Positions 44,474 to 57,887 of a stretch of 64,000 bases of DNA are shown in pieces. The position numbers were made by a program, and so were the translations under genes. Source of the DNA: Podospora comata (taxonomy: Eukaryota; Ascomycota; Sordariomycetes; Sordariales; Podosporaceae); the NCBI GenBank assembly GCA_017354895.1, contig CP071498.1, positions 2,604,001 through 2,668,000 of the forward strand. The letters run 5' to 3'. The notes under the pieces were generated by a model. That model had not been told where the DNA came from, ran no database searches, and worked only from the letters and a program-made list of their open reading frames with translations. Each line of letters opens with the position of its first letter. Within the stretch, counting starts at the first letter, position 1.

Positions 44474-45406
44474 ATGTCCAAATCCCAGCTCCTCCGCGAG
44501 GAAGGCAACCGCCACTTCCAAAAAGGCGAATACTCCCGCGCCGACGCGCTCTACTCCCAAGCGTACGCCCAGCTCACGGCCCATATCCACCCAACCCCCC
44601 CTTTCTTTCTAACCTTTCTCCCTCCTTAGCCTCAACCTCGACCCCGCCAACCCAACCCTCTACACCAACCGCGCCATGGCCCGCCTCCGCCTCTCCCAAT
44701 GGGACCTCGTAATCTCAGACTGCGAATCCTGCCTCGGCCTCTCCCCCGACAACCTCAAAGCGCACTACTACCTCTCCCAAGCCCACCTCGCCCTCCGCGC
44801 TTACTCGGACGCTCTCGAGCACGCGTACAAGGCGCACAAGCTGTGTGTGGCGGCGAATGATAAGTCTCTTGGGAACATCACCGCTCAGGTGCTAAAGTGT
44901 AAAAAAGAAAAGTGGGATTATGAGGAGAAGCGCCGGAGGAGGGAGACGGCTGATTTGGAAGAGGAGGTTCTGATGCTGTTAAGGAAGGAGAAGCAGGAGG
45001 CTGTTGCTCTCTCTGGGGAGGAGGCGGAGGAGCTGACGAGGGAGTGGGAGGAGAAGCTGAGGCGGGTGAGGGAGGTTTTTGAGAAGGCGAGGGAGAAGGA
45101 GGAACGGAGGAGGGAGGTGCCGGATTGGGCGGTGGATGATATTACTTTTGGGTTCATGGTTGATCCTGTTATTGTGAGTGCCGCACCGGGACAGATTGGG
45201 GGGTTTGACTGGGCTGACAAAGGGCACAACAGACCAAAACAGGCAAGTCGTACGAACGAGCTGCTATTCTGGAGCACTTGAGGAGGTCACAGACGGATCC
45301 GCTTACCAGGGAGCCGCTTCAGGCGAGCGAGCTCAGGCCAAACTTGGATTTGAAGCAGGCTTGTAGCGACTTTTTGGAGGAGAATGGATGGGCGGCTGAT
45401 TGGTAG
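44474..45406 (+). CDS. CHIP/STUB1-type TPR and U-box E3 ubiquitin ligase
   Basis: Exons 44474-44562, 44630-45173 and 45233-45406; 268 aa. The introns are 67 and 59 nt. The N-terminus holds three TPR motifs at ~4-115 (LLREEGNRHFQKGEYSRADA, LYTNRAMARLRLSQW, AHYYLSQAHLALRAYSDAL), which bind the EEVD tails of Hsp70 and Hsp90. A charged helical hairpin at ~125-190 follows, then a U-box at ~198-268 (ITFGFMVDPVITKTGKSYER, REPLQASELRPNLDLKQA, ENGWAADW). CHIP ubiquitinates chaperone-bound misfolded proteins in the cytosol. Size and domain order match animal CHIP (303 aa). The last junction splits the U-box. Part of exon 3 is duplicated as a relic at 54981-55103. Confidence 0.92.
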
Positions 45407-46035
45407 GCTCACCTGCTGGAGCTGCATATTTCTGGCTACGTTTCAAAGAGTTTCACATTCATTGCGGTTAGGGCGGTGGTGGTCTGCATTTTCTGGGAGG
45501 GCGAGCCAGGCGTTTCGCGGGAACCTCAGATTTGATACCTAGCAGGTGGGGGGGGCGGGGGGGGTCATTTGCTTTTGGGTAGAGGTTAAGTATGTATCGA
45601 ACTAGCGATTCATGTATCTTTCTTTTTAAACTTTTGCTTGGATGTATACACGTCGTGTACAAAATAACTGACACTTCAAAAGTAACTTGACGCGCCATGT
45701 TCATCGGAGACATAAACCCTGTCCGCCCTCTGTTCTATATGCCCGCCCGAACCAGCACATCACAAACGCCAGAAGAGCAAATGAATGGTCGATACTTTGT
45801 CTATTGCCTAGGAAAAGAATAGGGATCAAGCTAGGCAGCCAGAATCGCTTTCCCTCCAGCCAAACCGCGACTCCTAACCCCGTTAAAAGATAACCCTTCC
45901 CTTATCCTCCACTCTGCAAAATGGAAGCTTTTGTCCTCTGCCCAAGCACTTGATCATCTCCGCTAACAGGCTTTTGCTTACCCCCGTGAACGACAAAGAA
46001 TCGATTTATTTTGTTTTCCTTCCCCTTTAGATTAC
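45407..46035. other. convergent 3' region, CHIP / prolyl-tRNA synthetase
   Basis: 629 bp with the two 3' UTRs; no supported ORF. Confidence 0.5.
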
Positions 46036-48150
<2,115 letters not shown>

Positions 48151-48657
48151 GGTGATGCCTTTTCGCCTGTTGAAGTGAACTGAGGTGAGTATAACGTTCA
48201 GAGGTCAAGATGGAGCCGCGTTTTTAAGGAAGAAAAAAAAGAGGCGTGACTCTCGACGGCGAGGTTGAGTCAAGGCCGGTCTCAGGTGTCCGGACGGCTG
48301 GGCGTTTTCAGAGAGGTGGCTACCCCACCATGGAACGGATACCCCTCCTTCTGATAGCAACGGCGGGAACAGGCCCAGGCCCGTAGACTTTTTAGCGGGG
48401 CATGCCAGTGACCCAGCCAATTACAGGGCTGCCTTGGAGCTCAAGACCGGGATGGGATTATCTGCACCTCCGATAAAAAGTTCCTGAGTTAGGAGCCCGC
48501 CTTGCAGGGCAACGACGAAAGAGAGCTCGAGTCCCGACTGTGCCTGGAGCCTGTCAACAGAGACCCAACGCCCCCTTTCCCCCTTCCACCCCTCCATCCC
48601 CCATATCCCCACCGCCACTCTCGACACCGTCAATACCGCACACATACATACATCGCG
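48151..48657. promoter_or_regulatory. divergent promoter, prolyl-tRNA synthetase / CCT1
   Basis: 507 bp between two protein-synthesis and folding housekeeping genes. Pyrimidine-rich sequence precedes the CCT1 ATG. Confidence 0.55.
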
Positions 48658-50509
48658 ATGGCTTCCATGTTCGAGCAGCCGAGAAACGGCACCCTCTTCC
48701 TGGGAGGCACAAAGATCTCCGGCACTGAAATCCGCGACCAGAACGGTTAGTCGGCCTCGTCACCCACTATGCAGCGGGGAGCTGTTCCGAAGCTCGATCA
48801 TCCATGCTGACCACCGTTGCAGTTCTTGCTACGCAAGCCATCGCCAATGTCGTCAAGAGCTCGTTCGGCCCCAGCGGCCTCGACAAGATGATGGTCGATG
48901 ATATCGGTGTGAGTGCCTGCTGCTGCCCCGCCCTGCCGACTGACCGCAACACCCCCCTGACACGAAGGACAAACAGGATGTGACGGTGACAAACGACGGC
49001 GCGACTATCCTCAGTTTACTCGACGTCGAGCACCCCGCCGGCAAGATCCTCGTCGACCTTGCGCACCAACAAGATAAGGAAGTCGGCGATGGCACAACGT
49101 CGGTCGTTTTGATTGCGGCCGAGCTGCTGAAGAGAGGAAACGAGCTGATGAAGAACCGGATACACCCTACCACCATCATCACAGGTTACCGTCTGGCCCT
49201 CAGAGAGGCGGTCAAGTACATGAACGAGCACATCAGCATCAAGGTCGACAAGCTCGGACGGGAGTCTCTGATCAACATTGCCAAGACTTCCATGAGCAGC
49301 AAGATCATCGGCGCCGATTCTGACTTTTTCGCGAACATGGTGGTGGATGCTATGCAGGCTGTCAAGACAACGAGCAACAAGGGCGAGACCAAGTACCCGG
49401 TCAAGGCTGTTAATATTCTCAAGGCGCACGGCAAGGGTGCTCTCGAGTCTGTGTTGGTCAAGGGGTATGCGCTCAACTGCACTGTCGCTTCCCAGGCCAT
49501 GGTGACCCGGATAACAGACGCCAAGATTGCCGTTCTCGACATGAACCTTCAGAAGGAGCGCATGAAGCTCGGCGTGCAAATCACCATCGACGACCCCGAT
49601 CAGCTCGAGGCGATCAGGCAAAGAGAAGCGGGCATGGTTATGGAACGCGTGGAAATGATTCTCAAGGCCGGCGCCAACGTTATCCTTACCACCAAGGGTA
49701 TCGATGACCTCTGCCTAAAGTTGTTCATTGAGCGCGGTGCTATGGCTGTACGTCGGTGCAAGAAGGAGGATCTCCGCCGCATTGCCAGAGCCACCGGCGC
49801 CACCATGCTCAGCTCCCTCTCAGACTTGAACGGTGACGAGAAGTTCGAGGCCTCCTATCTTGGTCACGCTGAGGAGGTTTCACAGGAGCGCATCTCAGAC
49901 GACGAGTGCATCTTGGTCAAGGGCACCAAGGTTCACTCTTCGGCCTCCATCATCCTCCGTGGCCCCAACGAGTTCACCCTCGACGAAATGGAGCGCTCCG
50001 TTCACGACAGCTTGTGCGCCGTCAAGCGGACGCTGGAGAGCGGCAGCCTTGTCCCCGGCGGTGGTGCCGTCGAGACTGCGCTGCACATTTACCTCGAAGA
50101 GTTTGCCGGCACAGTCGGCTCCCGCGAGCAGCTCGCCATTGGCGAATTTGCCCAGTCATTACTTGTTATTCCCAAGACCCTGGCCGTCAACGCGGCCAAG
50201 GACGCCTCAGAGCTCGTCGCCCAGCTGCGGTCGAGACACGCGCTGTCGCAGCGCATCCAGGAGGGCGAGGCGAACGAGGACGAAAAGTCAGTTGCCCGCA
50301 AGAAGGCGTACAAGAACTATGGTCTTGACCTCATGAAGGGCAAGGTCGTGGACTCGATCAAGAACGGCGTCATGGAGCCAAGCATGAGCAAGATTAGACA
50401 GCTGAAGAGCGCCGTAGAGGCGTGCATCAGCATCATGCGTATTGATACACTCATCAAGCTCGACCCAGAGGCGCCAGCGGATGACGGACATGATGGACAT
50501 GATCATTAG
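48658..50509 (+). CDS. CCT1: TRiC/CCT chaperonin subunit alpha
   Basis: Exons 48658-48745, 48823-48908 and 48977-50509; 568 aa. The introns are 77 and 68 nt and interrupt the N-terminal equatorial domain. It is very close to yeast Tcp1 ([51 protein letters not shown]). The ATP-site GDGTT starts at ~95. The apical domain holds [15 protein letters not shown] and [18 protein letters not shown], and the second equatorial part [12 protein letters not shown] and [10 protein letters not shown]. The subunit forms part of the 16-mer cytosolic ring that folds actin and tubulin. The His/Asp-rich end (DDGHDGHDH) is common in fungal CCT1. Confidence 0.96.
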
Positions 50510-51524
50510 AGGAAGGGAAGAGAAAAAAGTTAGATACCTTTAGTTCTGCTTGACACTTGGTTTTGAGTGTACAAAAACACCGTAAGACATATAATGAAGG
50601 GATGAGCAGCCTTTTTGCGTGTTGCTATCTACCTTTGGAGACATATCATACCTCTCCTATCATATCATATCTCAAGAACTGGGTTTGGCGGTCGGTGCTG
50701 GTGCGGTGACGGAGGTGGTGCCGGGCCGGATACCGTCGGCTTACAACCGAAGGCCCAGCGCGGCCCCTCATCCGCTGTGGTACAGAGGGGGAGTCACGCC
50801 GGCGGCCGGATGCCAGCCGTTAGACGAAACAGCAAACAGCAAAGTTGGCAAGAGTCTTTTGTGACGTAAAATTTCCGGGGTTGGGCAGGTCAGATGGTCT
50901 GAGTTGTCTCTGCGGAGGGTTTCTTCTTTGAGGTGCTGATCAGTGGTCCGACCAATGGGCAACAAAGAGCCAAAGGTACCGACCGGGACAGGATCCAACG
51001 GACGGGATGCTGTGCCGCCTTGAAGCTCAACTGTTTCTTAGTTCTCAAAGAGGAAAACAAATCCCGATACAATTGTAGACTGAGGAGACAAGATAGCCCC
51101 GTATGATCACTAGCCTTTTAGTCTTTTTCTAGCGCTGTGAGCGTTGCCAAGTGCGGTAGGTCGAGGGGGGACCGGGCGGGGCGGGGTGTGCCCGGTGCCG
51201 GCGTGCGGCGTTGCGGAGCCCGGATCGGTAAGCCACGGGTATCAATGGAAGCAAACGTTTGTCGAACCAATGATTGATCCACTTTTGCCGGGTTTCCGTT
51301 CCCCTTTTTTTGCGACTCGTCAATTGATGACTTGATTTAAGCTTCTGGCCAGCTGCTGCTGCTGTTTGATCTCAGGGGCTGGTGCTCTTCTGCTACCCCC
51401 TTTCTTTGTTTCTTTGAACACAGCACATTCCAGCTTGGTTGATCTTACCCCTTTGGATAGATTATTTCGGCGATAGCTTCACCCACCTCTCAATCTCACT
51501 CTCGCCCTCATCGCCACCACCAAA
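50510..51524. other. intergenic region, CCT1 / LYC1-like
   Basis: 1.0 kb with the CCT1 3' UTR and the next promoter. The final 100 bp before 51525 are CT-rich leader. No supported gene. Confidence 0.5.
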
Positions 51525-52703
51525 ATGGGCTCCAACAACCCCAACTCCTCTTCCGACTCCTCCCCCGACTCCTCCTCCCCTTTAATCACCCTCACAAACC
51601 CCACCCCCTCCGAACTCCCCAAAATCTTCACCCTCTCCCACCCCAAATGGGGCCCCGCGTTAACCCTGCAAGACTACCTCGACAGAGAAGCCTACCTCAC
51701 CACCGTGCCCCTGTCCAAGAACGGGGGCATCACCCACTGGCTTTTGACTCTGTCCTCCCCCCCATCTCCCTCAGGGGAAAGACCAATCCTAGCATCATGC
51801 GAATCCATCAAGAAACGCGCCTTTTACACCACCCCCTCCGGCTCCGTCCGCGAGGGTGTCGCCCACGGCATCGCCTCCGTCTTCACCGACCCAGAGTACA
51901 GAGGCAGAGGCTACGCCTCAAGAATGATGTCTGACCTGGGCCAACGGCTCAAGACCTGGCAAGACGGCGGGGAGGACAGGCCGGTGGTGTTTAGCGTGTT
52001 GTATAGTGATATTGGGAAGGGGTTCTATGCCAAGCATGGGTGGGCGCCGTTTCGGTCGAGTCATGTTTCTTGGACGCCATCGTCCGCTGCCGGGTCGCCT
52101 AGAGGGAAAGGGGTCAAGACGATTGGGTATCATGAGCTGGCGGAGCTCTGCGCCGTTGATGAGAGGTTGCTAAAGGAACGACTGGCCGGGTTGGCGAAGG
52201 AGGATGGCGGGAAAAAGAGACATGTTGCTTTGGCGCCGGAGTTGGATCAGCTGCTTTGGCATTTGATGAGGGAGGATTTCATGACGAAGCATATCTTTGG
52301 GAAGACGCCTGAGGTTAGGGGGGCGGTGGCGGGGGAGAAGGGGAGGAGGGTCTGGGCTGTTTGGACTAGGGGGTATTATGGGGGGTTGGGGAAGACGGAG
52401 GGGAATACGTTGCATGTGCTGAGGGTGGTGGTGGAGGATGAGGAGAATACGGCTGAGGAGGAGCTCGTCGAGGGGTTTAAAGCGATTGTTGGGATTGCGC
52501 GGGCCGAGGCGGACGAGTGGAGGAGCCATGATGTGCAGATGTGGAATCCGACGGGGTTGGTGAGGGGGTTGGTGGAGAAGATTGGGGTTGAGTATGAGTT
52601 TGTTGAAAGGGATAAGGAGAGTATTGCTAGTTTGATGTGGTATGGGGAGGAGGAGGGGGAGGAGGTGGACTGGGTGGCTAACGAGAAGTATGCTTGGTGT
52701 TGA
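51525..52703 (+). CDS. GNAT acetyltransferase, LYC1-like
   Basis: Single exon, 392 aa, ATG at 51525. After a Ser/Asp-rich start the protein shows LTLQDYLDREAYLTT, then the GNAT motif A region GIASVFTDPEYRGRGYASRM at ~115-135, whose RGRGYA binds the acetyl-CoA pyrophosphate. FSVLYSDIGKGFYAKHGW follows, and a C-terminal domain with LDQLLWHLMREDFM. This is the layout of Yarrowia Lyc1 lysine N6-acetyltransferase and its many fungal relatives. In filamentous fungi the substrate is not settled. The coding strand switches from C-rich to G-rich at about 51980, the clearest example in the window. Confidence 0.82.
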   Translation: MGSNNPNSSSDSSPDSSSPLITLTNPTPSELPKIFTLSHPKWGPALTLQDYLDREAYLTTVPLSKNGGITHWLLTLSSPPSPSGERPILASCESIKKRAFYTTPSGSVREGVAHGIASVFTDPEYRGRGYASRMMSDLGQRLKTWQDGGEDRPVVFSVLYSDIGKGFYAKHGWAPFRSSHVSWTPSSAAGSPRGKGVKTIGYHELAELCAVDERLLKERLAGLAKEDGGKKRHVALAPELDQLLWHLMREDFMTKHIFGKTPEVRGAVAGEKGRRVWAVWTRGYYGGLGKTEGNTLHVLRVVVEDEENTAEEELVEGFKAIVGIARAEADEWRSHDVQMWNPTGLVRGLVEKIGVEYEFVERDKESIASLMWYGEEEGEEVDWVANEKYAWC

Positions 52704-52908
52704 AGGTTGTGGGTTTCAGTCATTGGAAGCGATCTTTCTTTCTCTACCTACTTCTTACGGGATATATTTTGCATTTTGCTACATATCGCATACGTGGTCT
52801 CTCAATGCACTCTGACATCATCGAATCTGTCTCCATACGAGCGACATATATCTGTTCAGAGCATGGGAATCGTTATATTCTTTTTCATACGCCTCAACAA
52901 GATCCTCC

Positions 52909-53926
52909 TCAAATTCCAAACCACTCCAGATCAACCGCCTCAAACTGCGGCACCACATGCCCCACCCCACTAGCCGAATATCCCACCAGCTTCGTCCCAT
53001 CCCCATACACCATCTTGGTGTAGCCCGCCGCCGGAACATTCGTCTCATTCCTGGTAAACTCCACCCCGTGAATCGCCCCCCACTGCTCAAGCTGCTCCTC
53101 AAAGTTGTGGAAATAGTTCACGAAAAAGTCATTATCCCCATGCCAGGTAGCAACCTTGGGATACTTCCAACCCTGGTTCCCCTTCCCTTTACCCTTGCCC
53201 TTCCCCTTGCCCTCAGGCAAAGGCGCCATCCCCCTCACCACCTCAGCCCATTCCTCCCCCGTCTTTCTAATCCCCCCGTTGGCGCACGTCTGATCGGCGC
53301 TGATGGGGCTGCTGCCAGGGGAGCCAGCGAGACAGCCGGCTGGGACGCCGCTGTAGCAGGACACGGCGGAGAAGAGGTCGGGATAGGCCGAGGCCATGAC
53401 GTTGGACATCATGCAACCTGAGGATGACCCGGTGATGAAGACCTTCTTGGGGTTGGCGTTGAAAGTGGTGGTGGCCCAGCGGACGATGGTGGCTAAGCCG
53501 GTGGAATCACCTCCTCCGTCGCGGGTGAGGGAGGCGGGGGAGGCGACGTCCCAGCAGTTGTTGTCGTTTATGGAGGATGGGTAGAGGACGACGAAGTTGC
53601 GGGAGGAGGAGAGGGTTTGGAATTGGGAAGTCATTTCGGCGTGCCAGGGGCCGGAGCCGAAGCAGCCGTGGAGCTTGGAGAGGTGTTAGCATGGAGATAA
53701 TAGGGAGTTAGAAAGGGGGAGGGGTGCTCACAGCGAGGATGATGGCTGGCTTGCCGGTCAAGTTAGAGGGGGCATAGAGGTGAAGTTGGAGGTTGGTGGG
53801 GTTGGATCCCCACGACGAGATCTGAGTGAGGACATCACGGGGGATGTCATTAGCACCAGGAGCGGAGGGAGCACCGTGGGCCACGGCAGCGGTACCCGCG
53901 AGGAGGACAAGGGACTTGAACAACAT
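52909..53926 (-). CDS. secreted CE1 esterase (acetylxylan/feruloyl esterase type)
   Basis: Exon 1 is 53926-53732 and exon 2 is 53673-52909; 319 aa. The 58-nt intron joins PAIILA to LHGCFGSGPWHAEM. A signal peptide at ~1-18 (MLFKSLVLLAGTAAVAHG) marks secretion. The fold is the PHB-depolymerase-like alpha/beta hydrolase: the GSSSG nucleophile elbow with Ser149, an oxyanion-region HGC, WHGDNDFFV with the likely catalytic Asp, and GVGHVVPQFE with the catalytic His. CE1 enzymes remove acetyl or feruloyl groups from plant xylan. There is no cellulose-binding module. A GKGKGKG repeat (about five Gly-Lys pairs, near 53190-53215) replaces a loop and is unusual for a secreted hydrolase. Confidence 0.87.
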
Positions 53927-54980
53927 CGTGATGCCTAGGTATGACTGAGGTGAGAAGACAGACCACGGTGTAGAGTAAACAGAAACTAAATCCTTTTGGG
54001 GTGAGCGGATATTGGGATATTTGTACCTTGCATAACTTCCCCAACCCCCCCCCCAAATAAGATCACTCAGCTATAATTAAGCAACCAACGCACACCACAG
54101 GTTATGATCTCATTACCGAATGGGACGGTGGCACTCGGTAGTCTGGTCCGTGGGCCGTAACTGTGCCTAGGTAGGTATTTGGCAAACGTGAGTAATCCAT
54201 GGCTCCGTTCCCCAGCGGGTTTGGCCTCGGTGCCCCCTATTCCCAAGGGGGAAGCAAGTCCTTGTTAGCACAAGCATGAAATGTATGTGGATAACCAGCG
54301 TTGCAATTGGCGCGGCTAACTATACCCGACGCTATTTTCTGAGCGCCTAAGTTTTGTGGTTACACCACCGCACTCGGCTGGACTGCCCTATTAGATACGC
54401 TAGCGTGAGGTAAGGATCAATACTTTCACGATGTTACGGATAGAGTTATTGGAGGACGTCAGTGGTCAGACCTAGTAGTCAGCAAGCCACGTCCAAATAT
54501 CAAGAGGCTGAGGCGTCCAACTGCTTTGTATTGACTTGGCTGCTGCCACCGGCTGTTCCTGTCGGCATCTGTGCTGGAGATGAAACTCGGACTTTTGCAA
54601 CTTGAGGGAGGGAGACAAAGTCTGTCGTCTATTTTAAACTCCTAATTCATTTGGTCACAGAGAGTGTAGAATCAAGGTGTTACGCGCGAAAAAGACAGCG
54701 TGGATGTTGTACAAAAGGATGCACTCACCAGATTTAGGCAGACATATGCTGTATCGTATGTTTTTTGACGAAGTACACAAGCACCTCATGAATGCACTGA
54801 GAATGACGTCGCCGCATAAGGTGTGAAGCTTGGGGTCACAAGTTGGGAGAACATGGGGATGCGCCTTCTCCTTCGAGAGCCAGGATAATCAAACTTCACT
54901 CCCCCGTGGCCCCCTAACACAAACATCCAGTGAGAAGTCTGGCGCCAGCGGTGAGAGTTGGGTTGCTCTATAGCGCGCCG

Positions 54981-55103
54981 GGCGCCGGGTACGAGGATCT
55001 GGAGGGGGTCGCAGAGGGATCCGCTTACGAAGAAGAGCCGCTTCAGGCGAGTGAGCTCCAGCCGAATCTGGATTTGTATCAGGCTTTTCTTAGAGGGAAA
55101 TAG
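54981..55103 (+). pseudogene. partial duplicate of the CHIP U-box exon
   Basis: The segment is clearly similar to the end of CHIP exon 3 (about 45281-45370). They share GGATCCGCTTAC, GAGCCGCTTCAGGCGAG and a diverged GAGCTC..GCC.AA.CTGGATTTG. Read in frame it gives EPLQASELQPNLDLYQAF against CHIP EPLQASELRPNLDLKQAC. It then stops at 55101-55103, short of the CHIP end. A small insertion and a shortened middle separate them. There is no TPR region or intron nearby, so it is a broken fragment, not a second CHIP gene. Confidence 0.75.
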
Positions 55104-55144
55104 ATGCACCTCTACTTGGTAGATTGTGTTCTATCCATGGTGTT

Positions 55145-55504
55145 TCACTTCGTCATTATGTCTTCGAGAAGCTTCATGCCGCTGTCATTGCCCGTATTCT
55201 CGCAGTTCAAGATCCCTACGTCTAAGCGCTCGTTCCCATTCAGCATCGCTCGGGCGTGGAATTTGGCAACACCTTTTATAGGGCAGATGGAGCGCCCCGA
55301 TACGCAGCTGGAAATGTAAATCACACAAAGAGCTATGTGCCCATCATGAAGCCGCAGAATTCTGAGAAACATTCCACTTGACACATTGATCAGGCAGTTT
55401 GCAATTTCATGAATAGTATCAGTCTTGCAATATGCGATAGTACTACCAGCTCCAACTACAAGTATCTCTTGCTCCTCCTCTTCCGTTTCCAACACCCTCA
55501 TCAA
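55145..55504 (-). CDS. hypothetical protein, doubtful
   Basis: A 119-codon ORF (…ILVVGAGSTIAYCKTDTIHE…GRSICPIKGVAKFHARAM…) with mixed, protein-like composition but no recognised family. Upstream, related-looking reading occurs in other frames without a clear start. It may be the remainder of a decayed gene or an exon of an unrecognised one. Confidence 0.25.
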   Translation of the reverse strand: MMRVLETEEEEQEILVVGAGSTIAYCKTDTIHEIANCLINVSSGMFLRILRLHDGHIALCVIYISSCVSGRSICPIKGVAKFHARAMLNGNERLDVGILNCENTGNDSGMKLLEDIMTK

Positions 55505-55741
55505 ACCACGGCCAAAATCCAGGAAGATTCGCCATGCTGATCAATCAAACGCTCGATGACCTCCATCGAGGATATGAGACTGGAACATTGCATTCTGAAA
55601 CCTCATTCTCGTTGGTGAACTTGCATTCACTACCTCGCTTATCAAGATTGCGAAACTAGCGTCATCGGTGTGTGAAAATCCCCTGTTCATAGTTGAACAG
55701 CACAAGGCAGTTTTCTTCCCCTTGTCACCACGGAGTGGTGA

Positions 55742-56161
55742 TCAAAGTGGGAAAAAAAAGATTCTGGTTGCATCAGCGATTTCAACAAGTGCTGAGCTAA
55801 CTGGAGATAGTAATACCAGCCAGCCCCGAGAAACTGGGCAGACAAGCATGAGCAGAACGGCGTGGGTACAAAAGTTTTCCCAGACACCTAAGTAAGCTCG
55901 ACATCCAACTGCCCCCTCGCGGGGAGAGGACCACCAAGCTATCCACACAGCCCTCAAGAGGAGTGCGAGAAAGCTCGGGACAATACCATCGATAAAGAAC
56001 CGATACCCCCTGGCTAGAGGCTCCGAAACATCAAGATAGCCGGGAGGATACCGGCACCGCTCGAAGATACGACCAGAGACAAAGTCGAGGAGTCCTGGGC
56101 CAAGGTACTGAGCAGGTAGCCAGAGGCACTGCCGTGCCGTAAGGTCGAGATATGAGGGCAT
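55742..56161 (-). CDS. hypothetical hydrophobic protein, doubtful
   Basis: 139 codons from ATG 56161 (MPSYLDLTARQCLWLPAQYL…). It has two or three strongly hydrophobic stretches (IVPSFLALLLRAVWIAWW, AVLLMLVCPVSRGWLVLLSP). No family is recognised. The frame is open for some distance upstream without another ATG. It may be a small membrane protein or chance. Confidence 0.28.
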   Translation of the reverse strand: MPSYLDLTARQCLWLPAQYLGPGLLDFVSGRIFERCRYPPGYLDVSEPLARGYRFFIDGIVPSFLALLLRAVWIAWWSSPREGAVGCRAYLGVWENFCTHAVLLMLVCPVSRGWLVLLSPVSSALVEIADATRIFFFPL

Positions 56162-56991
56162 AACGCTGTTTCGCTGTTGATTGGCAGGCCCAATCAAGAA
56201 GAAAAGAGGAAAATTCAACAGAATGGATGGAAAATGGTCTTTTAAAGCCAACAGCACCTCGAATCTGCACCTTCCATGACTGCAACCGTAATCACCTTGA
56301 CATCATTGAAGTGGCAGAATGGAGATGAGCAAAATGGGAAGTTTGTGCTGTTGTGGAAGGAGAGACGTTGCTTTGTTGAGAAGCAATGGTGGAACATGGC
56401 GAGATGACCGAGATAGCTGAGGTGTCGATATGGAAAGGAAGGTAGCTAAGTGATCCCAGTTACGTACTTGGCCTTCTTGCAAGAACTGACTTGGGTTGCA
56501 GGTTACCTGCCTTGCTCCGAAAGTCACTCTGTCCACGTCACTCTTCCCACGTCACTCTTCCCACCATGCAACGGAATGCGCTGGGTGGCAGTTGTAACTA
56601 GTTGTTGACACCACCTGGGGGAGGAAAGATGTGGTATGACTGAGACAAGGCGGCTACCTAGTATTCAGTCCCGTCGTTTCCCATGGGCTGGTGACAGCAC
56701 GGCACATACCTAGAGCAGAACCAACCATGCCCAATCGTGTCCTCCCCAAACCAGCCGGCGGCTTCACCAGCCCCGACGACATCCTGTGGGACTCCTGCCT
56801 GGACAGGTCGAGACTGTTTCGACGGTAGAGAGCTACGTGAAATGTTACTGGATTATGTTAACCATCTACAAGAACCTGGCTCCATCTCATCCGCGCTTTC
56901 CATCCCACCTTCCAACAGCGCAGTCAGTCTGTGGAACCAAAAGGATACCCTACCCACAGGGTAGGCCGGGTGGGTATATATCTCTACATAG

Positions 56992-57519
56992 TCACACCCT
57001 CCGATAAACCCACACGCCCTCCCCCGCTTCGACGGCACCCTTCCACATATCCTCCCCCTCCTTGTCAACAGCCCACTCGTCAAATACTGGCCCAAACTCC
57101 TCCAGGTCTGCCCTAGGCCCGATCCAAACTACGATTTCCCCTTCCCACCTTGCCAGATAAGCCTTTACCAAGGAGGGCTGCCTGGGGTAGACGAACAGCA
57201 GCGCACCCGCCTCCTTCAGCAAGCCACTGTCAACCACTGCCCATGTTCCTGTCACTGTCAAGGTGTTTTGCTCGGGAAGAAAAACGTTAACTGGCTTTGG
57301 GGCCGAGACCTCCACGCCGTAAATGCTATTGGAACGGGCCGGGTAGTGGTGTAGGAGCAGAGCTTCCAAGAGGCCAGGACCGGAGCCGATTGAGAGGGCT
57401 AGACTGGGAGGAGGAGGAAGGATGGTGTCGAGGAGGGAGAGTAATGGGAGCGAGAGGGAGCAGCATGAAGAGGGATGACGAATGGGGGAGGTTGATAGTT
57501 GTGGAAGACGAGTGGTCAT
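56992..57519 (-). CDS. small class I methyltransferase-like protein
   Basis: Single exon, 175 aa, ATG 57519. After a Ser/Leu/Pro-rich start, LALSIGSGPGLLEALLL is a classical SAM-binding motif I (hhxhGxGxG). IYGVEV follows with the acidic residue of motif II, then VTGTWAVVDSGLL and GALLFVYPRQPSLVKAYL. The protein is short against typical methyltransferases (about 250 aa) and ends soon after the expected central strands (GEGVWVYRRV). It could be a compact fungal family or a catalytically dead homologue. The substrate is unknown. Confidence 0.6.
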   Translation of the reverse strand: MTTRLPQLSTSPIRHPSSCCSLSLPLLSLLDTILPPPPSLALSIGSGPGLLEALLLHHYPARSNSIYGVEVSAPKPVNVFLPEQNTLTVTGTWAVVDSGLLKEAGALLFVYPRQPSLVKAYLARWEGEIVVWIGPRADLEEFGPVFDEWAVDKEGEDMWKGAVEAGEGVWVYRRV

Positions 57520-57887
57520 TTCTGATGGGTGGTGGTTGTGGTGGTTGTGGTGATTGGTTGGTGATACGAAAGTTTATAAAAGTTTAAGCCGTTAGAATTT
57601 TCCACTGTTTCTACTGTCAGTGACATGGCTCCACAAAAATTTGACAAATTAATGTTATCTACCAATGAGATCGGACCAGGTTCTTTTCCTTTTCACTTCG
57701 ACGTCCCTCGCAAGAGTTCTCACACCTTGTTACCTACCTACACATAAACACCATCTTTTTCGTTCTTCTCCCTACACTAGCTGACCAACTCGGACTATTG
57801 GAAAGAGAAGTGGACCCATAGTCCGCGTCTACAGGAATTTGGGCTGGCTGAGAACAAGCCACAATCTTCCCCTCAACACTTGGCTTG

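Larger units (their letters stand above)
53927..56991. other. gene-poor region with relics
   Basis: 3.1 kb with no confident gene. It holds the esterase promoter, a displaced CHIP U-box copy (54981-55103), two minus-strand ORFs of unclear status (55145-55504 and 55742-56161), and, at 56727, a short reading frame starting MPNRVLPKPAGGFTSPDDIL that stops after about 30 codons and may be a truncated gene start. The region looks like decaying sequence. Confidence 0.5.
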
